Shown here one piece after another: positions 25,756 through 34,561 of a stretch of DNA of 49,376 bases. The notes below the pieces were generated by a model. The model saw only the letters and a list, made by a program, of their open reading frames with translations. It had not been told where the DNA came from and did no database searches. Within the stretch, counting starts at the first letter, position 1, and each line of letters opens with the position of its first letter. The DNA lies in assembly GCA_016200355.1 (NCBI GenBank), contig JACQEY010000099.1:1-49376 (forward strand), in the 5' to 3' direction. The position numbers and the translations under genes were made by a program. This DNA comes from Nitrospirota bacterium. GTDB taxonomy: Bacteria; Nitrospirota; Nitrospiria; Nitrospirales; Nitrospiraceae.

Positions 25756-25927
25756 AGCCCACTCTACCCATCTGATATTGAACGCTGCAAGTTGAGGCCA
25801 TCGCCACAAGCACGATTCCCGTTCCACTGGCCTCCCGCATTTTCGCTTCTTCACATTGCAGATGATTGCATGAGGTCGAATCGAGTATCATTGGAGGCAC
25901 AAGCGGGCCAACGAAGGAGGTGCGAAA

Positions 25928-26074
25928 ATGACCTTTACACGGATTACGATTAACCCCAAACAGATGGGGGGAGTCCCCTGCATTCGTGGTTTGCGCATTC
26001 CTGTATCAACCGTGATCGGCATGATCGCGGACGGCACCCCCTGGCACCTCTCTCATGAAGTTTCTCGTGGATAA
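25928..26074 (+). pseudogene. DUF433 antitoxin, internally deleted
   Basis: The ATG at 25928 has AAGGAGG upstream. The 48-residue frame begins with a canonical DUF433 N-terminus (ITINPKQMGGVPCIRGLRIP, then VIGMIADGT) and then ends with [13 protein letters not shown]433 proteins usually have about 70-80 residues. Read one frame over, the bases just before the toxin start encode PLAPLS followed by TGA overlapping the toxin ATG, which looks like the original C-terminus. The middle (roughly 25 codons, including the second DNA-binding half) therefore appears to be deleted with loss of frame. A non-functional antitoxin beside an intact toxin-like gene is expected. Confidence 0.8.
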
Positions 26075-26441
26075 CGCCTTGTCGCCGCTCGTGGCGAATG
26101 GGTTGCGTCAGGCGGGGCACGATGCGGCCCATGTGCGTGATTACGGAATGCACCTGGCGGATGACGAGGACATTCTTGCGCGAGCTGCCGGTGAAGACCG
26201 TATCGTTATCTCCGCCGACACAGATTTCGGCACCCTCCTCGCGCTCAGAGAAACATCAAGACCTTCTGTGATTCTTTTTAGGAGAGCCTCTCAACGGCGT
26301 CCCGACGCTCAAGTGACCCTCTTGATTGCCAACCTGCCAGGAATATCGGAGGCCCTCGAACAAGGCAGCGTTGTGGTGTTTGAAGACACGCGAGTCCGCG
26401 TTCGTCCTTTGCCGATCGGTCGGCCAGAATCGCTTCGCTAA
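26055..26441 (+). CDS. DUF5615 PIN-like toxin-type protein
   Basis: 128 residues. The PIN-like fold acidic residues are visible: [11 protein letters not shown] (Asp6), [14 protein letters not shown] and [16 protein letters not shown]5615 proteins are PIN-domain relatives found next to DUF433 antitoxins and are presumed ribonucleases. The ATG lies within the truncated antitoxin frame (overlap of 20 bp), with the former antitoxin stop TGA overlapping as ATGA. The toxin frame looks intact. Whether it is expressed or toxic without its partner cannot be told from sequence. Confidence 0.85.
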   Translation: MKFLVDNALSPLVANGLRQAGHDAAHVRDYGMHLADDEDILARAAGEDRIVISADTDFGTLLALRETSRPSVILFRRASQRRPDAQVTLLIANLPGISEALEQGSVVVFEDTRVRVRPLPIGRPESLR

Positions 26442-26445
26442 TTGA

Positions 26446-27561
26446 TCAGAGCCCGGCCTGTACCTGTTTCCAATCGAACATAAACGGCTCCGGCAATTTC
26501 TTCGGCAAGGCGGCAAGCTCCGCTTTCAATCGTTCGGCTCTGGCGGCGCTCATCGGATGCGTGGAGAGCCACTCCATCCGACCTTGATCCTTCTCCGAGA
26601 GCCGTTCGAAAAACGTGATCATGCCGGAGGGATCGATCCTTGCCCGCTGGAGCAACTGCAATCCCTTCAGATCGGCCTCGGTCTCCTGCTCCCTGCCAAA
26701 CTTGAGGGTGAACAACTCAACCCCGAGTTGTTTCATCATCCCGACGAGGCCCTGTTGATTGCCGAACACAATGGCCGCCACCGCCATCAGCCCAAGATTT
26801 TTCACGATCCGTTCAAGCCCATGCCGCTGCAGCACGTGGTTCAATTCATGGCTCAGCACTCCCGCCACTTCTTCGCCGCTTTCCGCTTTTTTCATGAGCC
26901 CGGTGAACACCACCACATACCCACCAGGCAGCGCGAAGGCATTGATGACGTCGCTCTTCACCACGGTTACTTCGAACTTATAGGGATTATCCGGAATCTG
27001 CGCGGTCATACGTTGGGTCATCTCTCCCAGCGCTGCGACCGCGGGACCCTCTTTCATCACTTCCTGATGGCTGAGAAAGTCCCGATAGGCTGATTCGCCC
27101 AACTTTTGTTCCCACTCCACCGGAATCCGGCTCACGGCAATCTCAACCAACAGGTCTGACCCAAACCAGAGTCCCAAAACGGTGGACAGGACCACCCCCA
27201 CGACTAGGCTCCAGACGAGCCGGCCCCGGTGGCGCACCTGGCGCACCTGCTCCGCAGCCTGTGCAAAGGAGTGACTCAAATGATCCGGCGCCGCTTGGCG
27301 GAAGGCGCGGATCGTATCAGGGTTCTTTAGGTAGAGCGTCCGTTCCCCTTTTGGCCCGACCCATTTCACGACAAGCTGGTCGTGGTCGAGTCCGCCCGCC
27401 GAGACGGTGAGAGTTGAAAAAGGAACGGATTCCGGCTCGCTATCGGCAGTATCAGATGTAAAAGTAACAGTGAGTCCATGCTCCTCGACTTGAACAAGAC
27501 AAGGTGCGCCGGCGGCGGGAAACTCGTCACCGAAACAGAGGGCGTTGGGGGGTGAAGCCAT
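26446..27561 (-). CDS. M48-family zinc metallopeptidase (membrane-anchored)
   Basis: About 371 residues from the ATG at 27561. The zinc-binding HExxH is in LSHELNHVLQRHG, with the third ligand Glu in FGREQETEADLKGLQLL. An N-terminal soluble region of about 125 residues precedes a transmembrane helix (RLVWSLVVGVVLSTVLGLWFG), so the protease domain lies on the far side of the membrane. The family includes HtpX, Oma1 and BepA-type proteases that act on misfolded membrane or outer-membrane proteins. An upstream TTG at 27576 is possible but unsupported. No Shine-Dalgarno sequence is seen; an inverted repeat lies directly upstream. Confidence 0.88.
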   Translation of the reverse strand: MASPPNALCFGDEFPAAGAPCLVQVEEHGLTVTFTSDTADSEPESVPFSTLTVSAGGLDHDQLVVKWVGPKGERTLYLKNPDTIRAFRQAAPDHLSHSFAQAAEQVRQVRHRGRLVWSLVVGVVLSTVLGLWFGSDLLVEIAVSRIPVEWEQKLGESAYRDFLSHQEVMKEGPAVAALGEMTQRMTAQIPDNPYKFEVTVVKSDVINAFALPGGYVVVFTGLMKKAESGEEVAGVLSHELNHVLQRHGLERIVKNLGLMAVAAIVFGNQQGLVGMMKQLGVELFTLKFGREQETEADLKGLQLLQRARIDPSGMITFFERLSEKDQGRMEWLSTHPMSAARAERLKAELAALPKKLPEPFMFDWKQVQAGL

Positions 27562-27565
27562 GGTA

Positions 27566-27669
27566 GCGAGAGTCAATAGTCAGTGGTCATTGGTAATGAA
27601 AAATCTCGCCATTGAGTATGACTTTCGTGATCTATCCAGTGACCAATGACAAATGACCGTTGACTCACC
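27566..27669. repeat. Inverted repeat of the word AGTCATTGGTCA between AIM24-like and M48 genes
   Basis: AGTCAATAGTCAGTGGTCATTGGT at about 27571-27594 pairs imperfectly with CCAGTGACCAATGACAAATGACCGTTGACT at about 27636-27665. It occupies the whole gap between the two leftward genes and touches the M48 start region. Confidence 0.65.
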
Positions 27670-27670
27670 A

Positions 27671-28354
27671 TCACTCGGAAACTGGAATAAATTGCCGTAT
27701 CCACGCTCCAAAACTGCCTGGGTTCCGGCTTTGAATGTAGACGAGTCCTGGCCCTCGGAACCGGCAGACAAATCCTTCGCCTGAGGTGAAACTGGCAACC
27801 CAGCCGGAGGTAGCTTTTTCGATGTTGTACGAGGTCGTGGAAGACCAGGCCACGAGGTGGCTATTGTCCACGATATATTCCTGATTGGGCTTCAACTCGA
27901 TCTTGTGAATGGCCCCGAAGCTGTTCAGCACAAGCATTCCCTTCCCGCTGATATTCAGAATGAAGAAACCTTCTCCGCCCAGCAGTCCACGGCTCAGACC
28001 CTGCATTTTGTTTTCGATGACGATCCCGTCGGCGCCGGCGAGGAAGCCGTCTTTCTGCACCATGTAGTCGTTCACACCATCGAGTTCCAAGATGACAATT
28101 TCGCCAGGCACCGTCGGAGCCAGCAATGCTTCGCCAGGACCTCGGCTGGCACGGAGCGTCTGGAAAAAGAACTTCTCCCCCGTCAGAAACTTCCGCGACA
28201 AGGCTCCAAGAAAGCCGCCTTCCATCTTGCTTTCAATGTCGATGGTCGGTGAGCACGCCACCATCGCGCCCGACTCGGCTTTGATGTTTTCACCAGCCGC
28301 CAATTCTACCCGCACCATCGGAAACGCACCTGGATATAAGACTTCACTTTTCAT
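27671..28354 (-). CDS. AIM24/TIGR00266 family protein
   Basis: 227 residues. The protein begins VLYPGAFPMVRVELAAGENIKAESGAMVACS and is built from repeated beta-hairpins rich in Gly (GGFLGALSRKFLTGEKFFFQ, GGEGFFILNISGKGMLVLNSFG), as in the TIGR00266/AIM24 family of double-stranded beta-helix proteins. Bacterial members have no agreed function; the yeast homologue is mitochondrial. The ATG at 28354 has GGAGG about 11 bases upstream. It is followed by the M48 protease gene after an inverted repeat; the two may be co-transcribed. Confidence 0.88.
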   Translation of the reverse strand: MKSEVLYPGAFPMVRVELAAGENIKAESGAMVACSPTIDIESKMEGGFLGALSRKFLTGEKFFFQTLRASRGPGEALLAPTVPGEIVILELDGVNDYMVQKDGFLAGADGIVIENKMQGLSRGLLGGEGFFILNISGKGMLVLNSFGAIHKIELKPNQEYIVDNSHLVAWSSTTSYNIEKATSGWVASFTSGEGFVCRFRGPGLVYIQSRNPGSFGAWIRQFIPVSE

Positions 28355-28387
28355 GTCGTCACGTCCTCCATCTATTCATGCTAGTTC

Positions 28388-29869
28388 TCATACCACCCAT
28401 CCATAGGCTCTGCGGCTCGGCTCCGGTCCTTCTTCCAGATAGCTCATTCTGAGTTGCCCCAGAACGTCTTGCTGCAATTCATTCCGCTTCGCCTTGGCAT
28501 CGACGCCAAACACACGCGCCGCGTTCAGTCCGAAGATCCGTTCCTTCACCTGGCGCGTGAGCGGCTGGTACCGATGCTGCTCGATCAGCTGATCCGGAAT
28601 CTGGAATCGTCGAAAGGCTTCGATCTGCCATTGCGGCGAACCATACCAAATCGAGTCTGTCCCCCAGAGCACATGATCGGCACCGAACGCGTCGATGATC
28701 TGCCCAAGTACATGCGCGCAGACCTCCGGATGTGTCGTAACGAGTTGCGCAAAGGTCGAGCCGAGCTCCATGTAGATATTCTTGACTCCAGGCTGCGCCT
28801 GCTTCATGCGGCAGAACTCGGTGGTCCAGGGAATTTCTCTTGTTTTAGCAAACACCGTATCTACCATCGAGGCGCTCTTGAGCCCCGAGTGATAGACCAG
28901 GAAATCGATGTCCGGAAAATCTCTTGCGGCTTTGATCAAATCCTTGGGGTGGTTGTAGTCAGGCACCGGCCCAAGGGGAAGTCCTTTGTGGACACAGACA
29001 CGCTTCACGTTGAGCTTGCGAGCCTGTTCCAACATCGGATAGGCAATCCGCTCATCGTCCATCCACCAGCCACGATCGAATCCCTTCGGACAAGAGCCGG
29101 TGTAACACTTCCACGCATCGACTTTGAGTGTCTCCGCCTGCATCGCCATGAAATCCAAATCGGCCGCCCCCAGTTGGGGCGTGGCTAATCCATGCGCGAG
29201 CATTCGCTGGGACTGCGCAAGGCGATTGATTTCGTCACGTATGTGCGCCATCTCGTTCGGCGGCACGACTGCTTCTTGCGGATAGGGTCCCGGCGGGGAG
29301 CTGATGAGGCCGATGGTGGTCTCGCTGTCGAGAAACACTTCCTTCACAAAGTTTTTCCACGAAAGATCGTCGATAGTGCCTCGATCGCCCGCAAGCTTCG
29401 GATTGAGTCCTGACTCCCGTATCCACCGTCTGAGCGACAGCAGCCCCTGTTTGGACACGGCACCCTTTCGATTGTTTTCCGCATCGGTCTGATCGAAGTG
29501 CGAGCTGACGTAGTGCGTCTGCACGTCGAAGATGAAGTAAGGCACGCCCTGCTGCTCGGCAAAGGCTGCTGTTTCAAACAGTTCGATCCCTCCAACATCA
29601 AAGAACTTCCCAAAGATCGAGTTCATGGCCAGTAACGCGGCTGCCATCCCGCCAGTCGTCTTGAGAAAGTCTCGACGGGTAAGCCCTCGTCGAGTTGCAG
29701 TCTGTTCCACAAGCGCGGCGGCAAGCTGTTCAACACGAGCCTGAGCTACGGTCTGACTAAAGGGGTCGAATTCTTCGTTCGACACGATCTGCGTCGGAAT
29801 AGTGGATTGAAATGTGGGCCCTTTCCTCGCCGAGGGAAGGTGTGGAAATGGTGCTGGTGAGGACGCCAT
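28388..29869 (-). CDS. Amidohydrolase-2 family protein with Tat signal
   Basis: About 493 residues from the ATG at 29869. A twin-arginine motif TRRDFLKTTGG starts near residue 60 and precedes a hydrophobic stretch (MAAALLAMNSIFG), so export through Tat is likely despite the long n-region. The remainder is the amidohydrolase-2 TIM barrel: YFIFDVQTHYVS, VKRVCVHKGLPLGP, DFLVYHSGLKSA, and the C-terminal GADHVLWGTDSIWYG. Candidate metal ligands are the His residues of HKG and HSG and the Asp of GTDS. The usual N-terminal HxH is replaced by QTHYVSSHF. Substrate unknown. Likely its own transcription unit. Confidence 0.85.
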   Translation of the reverse strand: MASSPAPFPHLPSARKGPTFQSTIPTQIVSNEEFDPFSQTVAQARVEQLAAALVEQTATRRGLTRRDFLKTTGGMAAALLAMNSIFGKFFDVGGIELFETAAFAEQQGVPYFIFDVQTHYVSSHFDQTDAENNRKGAVSKQGLLSLRRWIRESGLNPKLAGDRGTIDDLSWKNFVKEVFLDSETTIGLISSPPGPYPQEAVVPPNEMAHIRDEINRLAQSQRMLAHGLATPQLGAADLDFMAMQAETLKVDAWKCYTGSCPKGFDRGWWMDDERIAYPMLEQARKLNVKRVCVHKGLPLGPVPDYNHPKDLIKAARDFPDIDFLVYHSGLKSASMVDTVFAKTREIPWTTEFCRMKQAQPGVKNIYMELGSTFAQLVTTHPEVCAHVLGQIIDAFGADHVLWGTDSIWYGSPQWQIEAFRRFQIPDQLIEQHRYQPLTRQVKERIFGLNAARVFGVDAKAKRNELQQDVLGQLRMSYLEEGPEPSRRAYGWVV

Positions 29870-29989
29870 GGTGTCTATTCTCGTGAACGGTGTGCGGTGA
29901 TTCTGTGGAATACGGTTGGCAGTGTCAAGCAACCAGAACGGACGAAGGAGTCGGAAGTTTTTGACTGCGGAAGGGAGGGAACCGGTGGA

Positions 29990-32900
29990 TTACTTAGACC
30001 GGGGCGTGGGCACGGAACGGCTGCTCTCGGGCACGACCGTTTGAGTCTTGGGAATTGTTGCGACGACATCGCGCCGAGAATCACCTTCTTGATCTTTACC
30101 GTCCTGCCCGACACTATACATCACACCCTTTTGCTGATCGACCAGCATAGGAAGACCAGTAAAGGGATCGTAGTAGGCCTGTCCTGCCTTTGCGAGGCGC
30201 GTGACCACATTTCCATCTTGCGCCCCCTGTCTGATCCAGACTTGCAGGCTCGCCAGCCGAAGCCGTGCATCCGTCTCCACCGTTCGCCCAACATAGGGAT
30301 CCCATGAAGGCAGCGGCTCGATTCCGATGATGTGCTCAATCGGATTCGCCACATAGTCCACTGCGCTGACAGCGGGAGTCCGAATGAAACTGGATGGTTT
30401 CGGCAAGTTGGTATAACGCCCTTCCGCCATCGCTTTGCTCGCCGCCTCGTAATAGTCGGCATAGGCATTGGATCGCTGCTGCACGGGAAGAGGCATTGCC
30501 GCCGCCAGAGAAACATACAGAGGACGCTCGTCGGTCTTGTCGTTCTTCAGGCTCTTCGTCACAGCCTTCGTCGCCCACACAAGATGGCTCTGCATCGGCC
30601 ATCGGAGTGACAACTCAACTTGATCCAGAGGGCGAACGATCTTGCCAAGTCGACCAATCGCTGTCTCATCGAGGTCCTGACGGGTCAAGAGCCCGGATGC
30701 GATTGCGGTATTGTCCTGCACTGCCGTCACTGCCAGCATCTTCACCATCAACGTCTTCGACTGTCCTAACACCGTGCGCCAGAACCTCATATCGTTCTCA
30801 AGCCGTCCGAGACCTGGGTTGAGATCCTGCGCAAACCCTTCTGCCAGGTATAATCGATGGGCCAGCAAAATATGGGCACAGTTCGGACTCAGGATTTGCC
30901 CGTAGCCTGCATCTTCAAACAACATCGACAGCCCCTGTTGGTAACGCTTGAGGGCGAGCGATTCTTGAGCCACCCATGATCGTACCGATGCGGCCTGCGG
31001 CTTCAACTGCGCCACCGGGTCGGCACTGGAGAACCATCCACTGACCACGTTGGCAGAGGCCCCTGTCGTTGTCCCTTTCCCCTCATCACCGAGCATGCAA
31101 GCATCCGCAGCTTGATGATCGCCGCTTTCTATTTTGCGTTCGTAACCAACTTGGAGCGGATCCTGGTTTTCAAGAGCGTCGAAGCCGAGCAGCAAGAAAT
31201 ACCCGTTTTTTGTTGAAGCGGTGAGTACCTGTGGAGAACTCGCTGTCAGGTTTTGATAGACCGGCGATGGGGGAGCTTCCATCACCATCCAAGCCACTCC
31301 AACCGCCCCGATGCCGACTGCAACCAGCACAACGCAGAAGAGCCCTAACCCCACACACAACAACACAATCGATCGCGTCGTCGAAAAACAAGACCCGATA
31401 AACGAGGAGATGCCAATGCGAACCCGCGCCACTCTGGCGGCAAAGCGACGACGCGGTCTTGGCGACGTCACATGGTCCCGTGTAGAAACTTGGCTTTTCT
31501 CTCCTGTCGAGTCAAAAAGAACATCAACCGCCGATGCAGCGACCGAGAACGCGGGTTCTAGCTTCAAGTGTGTAGCTTCAACGTCGGAATCCTGCCGCGT
31601 CGCGGAAGGCGGTGGGGGAGTATCCACAAACGTGATCGATTCACTCGCCCGAACCCATTCCGGTTTCGTATCTTCCTGAAGAACAACCTGTTCCACAACG
31701 GGGACTACCGCTTCAACGACAGGAGCTGTCACCTCCGGGAGGGCCGACTCCCATCCACCATTACGCGATAGCTCGGCGACCGTTATAGAAGGTTCCTCAA
31801 CCAGCGGTAACGGAACCGCTGGAACGACTGGTGTCTCCCCCTTTTCCTTGTCCCAATTTCGCTTCTTTTCAGACGGACGATGTGGCTGAACCTCGACTTC
31901 GCCGGTGCTCCAACGTGACAATGTATCCATCGCGGCGGGAGATGCCGACGGCGCATCGCTTGGCGCTGCGAAGAGCGGAGGAGCCACAGCGGACTGGAAC
32001 AGTGTGATGGGTTTTTCATGGTGCTCTGTAGAAACCGGTGCAGGTGCAGCTGATACTTCCGAGAGCACCGCTGGAGGCGAAGGCTCCGGAGCAGAGGCTT
32101 CCGGAACTTGCGCCTCGGACTGCGGATCCATAAAAGAGGAAATTGAAACTGGTTCGGGTTCACGAGCGGGCTCGACCGGTTCCGGCAGGAGCGGCATCGG
32201 AAGATCTGCCCTGAAGGAGCTTGGGGTATCACCCGAGACGGTCAGTGGCTCCTCTAGCTGCAGGAGTTCTTCCGAGAAAAAAGCCGTAGTTGGCTGTGGC
32301 ACATCTGACTCTCTGATCGCAGTTACTTCTGCAATCGACCCACTCACTTCGCTCGGTATCGAAGGATGAGCCGATGGCAACGGCTCAGGGTCGCTGAATG
32401 AAATGGGCGGTTCGGAGGTTGGTGTAGATGTAATGGATGGAGAGCAAACCTCTGGGTCCGGCACGGATTCTGGTTGAACTGACTCTAATTCTCTCGCATC
32501 CTGTAAGCTTGTACCCGACGTGGAGAGTGAGTCAGGCGAACTCGATGATAAAGTTCCTGCGGCAAACTTCCATGCGCCGTCGAAGACGGTGTTCCATGAG
32601 AATGGGGCCCTGGGCGTGGAATCAGCGGAGTACAAAGGCGAGACTTCGGGCTCTGGGAGTACCGCAGGAATCACTGACGGCTCTGCCGCAAAGATCGACT
32701 CACTAGGCTCTGTCAAGTCCGGCACAGGAACGGGATTCGACAACTGATCTGATACAGATTCAAGCTGCGTGGTAGCGGGCGGGGCAAGAACCGATTCATC
32801 GCCCAACAGCGGCGCTCCCTCCGACTGAGCTAACGGGGCTGTTTCCTCAATCCTGATAGTGGAGTTCTCTATCTGCTCCCAGGGCATGGGAGCAGGTAAT

Positions 32901-33964
32901 CCCGGCGATCCAACGGAAGAAACGCTGATTTTCTCAACATCCCCCGTGTGCTCCTCTGAAGAACTAGTGGTATGCCCCTCCTCCACAAAGGGCGAACGTT
33001 CGGCGATCGGATTCCCCATCGTATCATGACGATGTCCAGTCAACTGAAACGGCGGCTCGGCCAATACCGACTGAGCCACTCCCTGGCTGAGGCAATTGGC
33101 CTCCTGGATTGGCCCCGTAGATTCGGACGATGGAACTTCCAATTCCTGTCGAGCCAAACCGACCGGCGCCGGGCCTATCAAAATATCCGGAACGCCGAGC
33201 GATTCGACGACGGGATTCGACGAAGTGGGTGGCGGAGTTTCCTGATTCGGGAGAGCCTCATCGAACTGTTCCCACGGCATCACTTCAGAACACCTAGCTT
33301 CTTCAGTGGTGGCGAAGGTTTCGCTCTGGGGATGTGCGGCATCGACTTCCGGTGACGTCACATCGGCAGGAGCCACCGGCTGGGACACAAGTAACGCGCC
33401 TGTTTGTATGTCAAATTGAGAGGCAAACTGAAAGGCTACAGGGCTTGCCGGAGCAAGCTCTCTTACCTTGGCGTAGAGCTGAGAGGGTTTCGTGGGATTC
33501 TCAGAGTCTGTATCCTCGATAAGAATGCCGATGGCCTTGCCCAATTCGTCCACCGCAGCCATGGCATCCCCCTTTTCCTCATACACATGTGCCAAAAGCT
33601 CGAGGAACGGGACACAACGTGGTCCGGCAACCAAGTATTCGCGCAGCAAGGATTCGGCCAGCCATAAATCTTGTCGCCCGATCGCTTCATTGGCGAGGGA
33701 CTCAAATGCTTGCCGAGCCGTGACAAGGCTGCCTAGTCGTAGATGTAGCGTGGCAAAGAGCCGTCGGGCTTCCGTGTTGTGAGGATCAAGTGAGAGCAGC
33801 TCTTTCAATGCAGCGGACGACCGGCCGTACTTGCCGGCGTTCATGTGGGTGATGGCTTCTTCGAGAAGCGCACTCTTCTTGCTGTAGCCGACCACACCCC
33901 GGTTATGTACTCGGGAGGAGGTCTTTTTGATAGCTTTTTGAGGGAGTTTCTTGTCGGTCCGCAC
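29990..33964 (-). CDS. Giant TPR / low-complexity linker / single-helix membrane protein
   Basis: 1324 residues. Residues about 30-190 contain TPR-like helical repeats (EEAITHMNAGKYGRSSAALK, TEARRLFATLHLRLGSLVTA). Residues about 200-860 are a Pro/Ser/Glu-rich disordered linker in which the motif MPWEQ(F/I) occurs twice. One transmembrane helix lies near residues 870-895 (SIVLLCVGLGLFCVVLVAVG). The last 430 or so residues form a probably periplasmic region, with helical segments and a C-terminal PFTGLPMLVDQQKGVMYSVG, and have no domain I can name. The N-terminus has no signal peptide, so the TPR part should be cytoplasmic. It is divergent from the secretin gene. Confidence 0.78.
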   Translation of the reverse strand: MRTDKKLPQKAIKKTSSRVHNRGVVGYSKKSALLEEAITHMNAGKYGRSSAALKELLSLDPHNTEARRLFATLHLRLGSLVTARQAFESLANEAIGRQDLWLAESLLREYLVAGPRCVPFLELLAHVYEEKGDAMAAVDELGKAIGILIEDTDSENPTKPSQLYAKVRELAPASPVAFQFASQFDIQTGALLVSQPVAPADVTSPEVDAAHPQSETFATTEEARCSEVMPWEQFDEALPNQETPPPTSSNPVVESLGVPDILIGPAPVGLARQELEVPSSESTGPIQEANCLSQGVAQSVLAEPPFQLTGHRHDTMGNPIAERSPFVEEGHTTSSSEEHTGDVEKISVSSVGSPGLPAPMPWEQIENSTIRIEETAPLAQSEGAPLLGDESVLAPPATTQLESVSDQLSNPVPVPDLTEPSESIFAAEPSVIPAVLPEPEVSPLYSADSTPRAPFSWNTVFDGAWKFAAGTLSSSSPDSLSTSGTSLQDARELESVQPESVPDPEVCSPSITSTPTSEPPISFSDPEPLPSAHPSIPSEVSGSIAEVTAIRESDVPQPTTAFFSEELLQLEEPLTVSGDTPSSFRADLPMPLLPEPVEPAREPEPVSISSFMDPQSEAQVPEASAPEPSPPAVLSEVSAAPAPVSTEHHEKPITLFQSAVAPPLFAAPSDAPSASPAAMDTLSRWSTGEVEVQPHRPSEKKRNWDKEKGETPVVPAVPLPLVEEPSITVAELSRNGGWESALPEVTAPVVEAVVPVVEQVVLQEDTKPEWVRASESITFVDTPPPPSATRQDSDVEATHLKLEPAFSVAASAVDVLFDSTGEKSQVSTRDHVTSPRPRRRFAARVARVRIGISSFIGSCFSTTRSIVLLCVGLGLFCVVLVAVGIGAVGVAWMVMEAPPSPVYQNLTASSPQVLTASTKNGYFLLLGFDALENQDPLQVGYERKIESGDHQAADACMLGDEGKGTTTGASANVVSGWFSSADPVAQLKPQAASVRSWVAQESLALKRYQQGLSMLFEDAGYGQILSPNCAHILLAHRLYLAEGFAQDLNPGLGRLENDMRFWRTVLGQSKTLMVKMLAVTAVQDNTAIASGLLTRQDLDETAIGRLGKIVRPLDQVELSLRWPMQSHLVWATKAVTKSLKNDKTDERPLYVSLAAAMPLPVQQRSNAYADYYEAASKAMAEGRYTNLPKPSSFIRTPAVSAVDYVANPIEHIIGIEPLPSWDPYVGRTVETDARLRLASLQVWIRQGAQDGNVVTRLAKAGQAYYDPFTGLPMLVDQQKGVMYSVGQDGKDQEGDSRRDVVATIPKTQTVVPESSRSVPTPRSK

Positions 33965-34561
33965 GCTACAACCTTAGCAGATCATCGAAAGATGCGAAGT
34001 AGCTTCCCTGGCCACCTTGCACCAGTTTTCGCTTCCGTTCAGTTTCCCACGATCTTGCGGGGAGGCAAACTGGACCGAGATATGCAATCCTAGTGCCATT
34101 ATGGTCTTTACAGTGAATATGGATGTCTTTGATTATTTAAGGTGTTAGGGGTGACTTCTTCTTTCTTTTCCTCGATCCTTTTCAAAAATGAACAAGCTCG
34201 TCAAGAATCACCGTCGAGAGAGCCTTCTCTCGGAGCGGCTAGCCCGCATTATTCATTCAGACCGGAAGTCTTCGCCACTTGCCTCTGGCCCCATGCCTCT
34301 CGCCCAAACATCGGCGATTGCAGCAGAAGCGCTCATGAATAATGCGGGCTAGATAGGATTTCGAGCAAACCAAGCGGCAAGTCCGACCGTCTAATCGAGA
34401 AAATCTGATGCTACTCGACAATTGCCGTAGCAACTCTCATGCATCAAACACGCTGGTTGGTTGTGCCAATGACGAGCCTTATGGTACCGTTCTTTGTTCC
34501 ACGTTCTCATTTTCATGATCGAGCTGGTCCGGGGGATGACCAGTCTTTCCACATACATCGT
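33965..34561. other. Divergent gene-free region holding a family C palindrome
   Basis: The nearly 600-bp gap lies between the divergent giant-TPR and secretin genes. The palindromic element at 34239-34352 is its only recognisable content. I did not identify promoters with confidence. Confidence 0.5.
34239..34352. repeat. Family C palindromic element with perfect 18-bp ends
   Basis: CTAGCCCGCATTATTCAT (34239-34256) and ATGAATAATGCGGGCTAG (34335-34352) are exact reverse complements. The 114-bp unit has the look of a small miniature inverted-repeat element. One arm recurs at 13441-13475, and an internal segment with a degenerate arm recurs at 36568-36638. Confidence 0.85.

Noticed and set aside
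28388-29869. Amidohydrolase as a pseudogene because the usual N-terminal HxH is altered
   Set aside because: The frame is intact, the remaining metal-site and barrel motifs are present, and divergent metal sites are known within amidohydrolase-2 members.
34439-34561. Extended N-terminus of the secretin from 34439
   Set aside because: The extension would bury the export signal 55-60 residues into the protein and is not expected in secretins.
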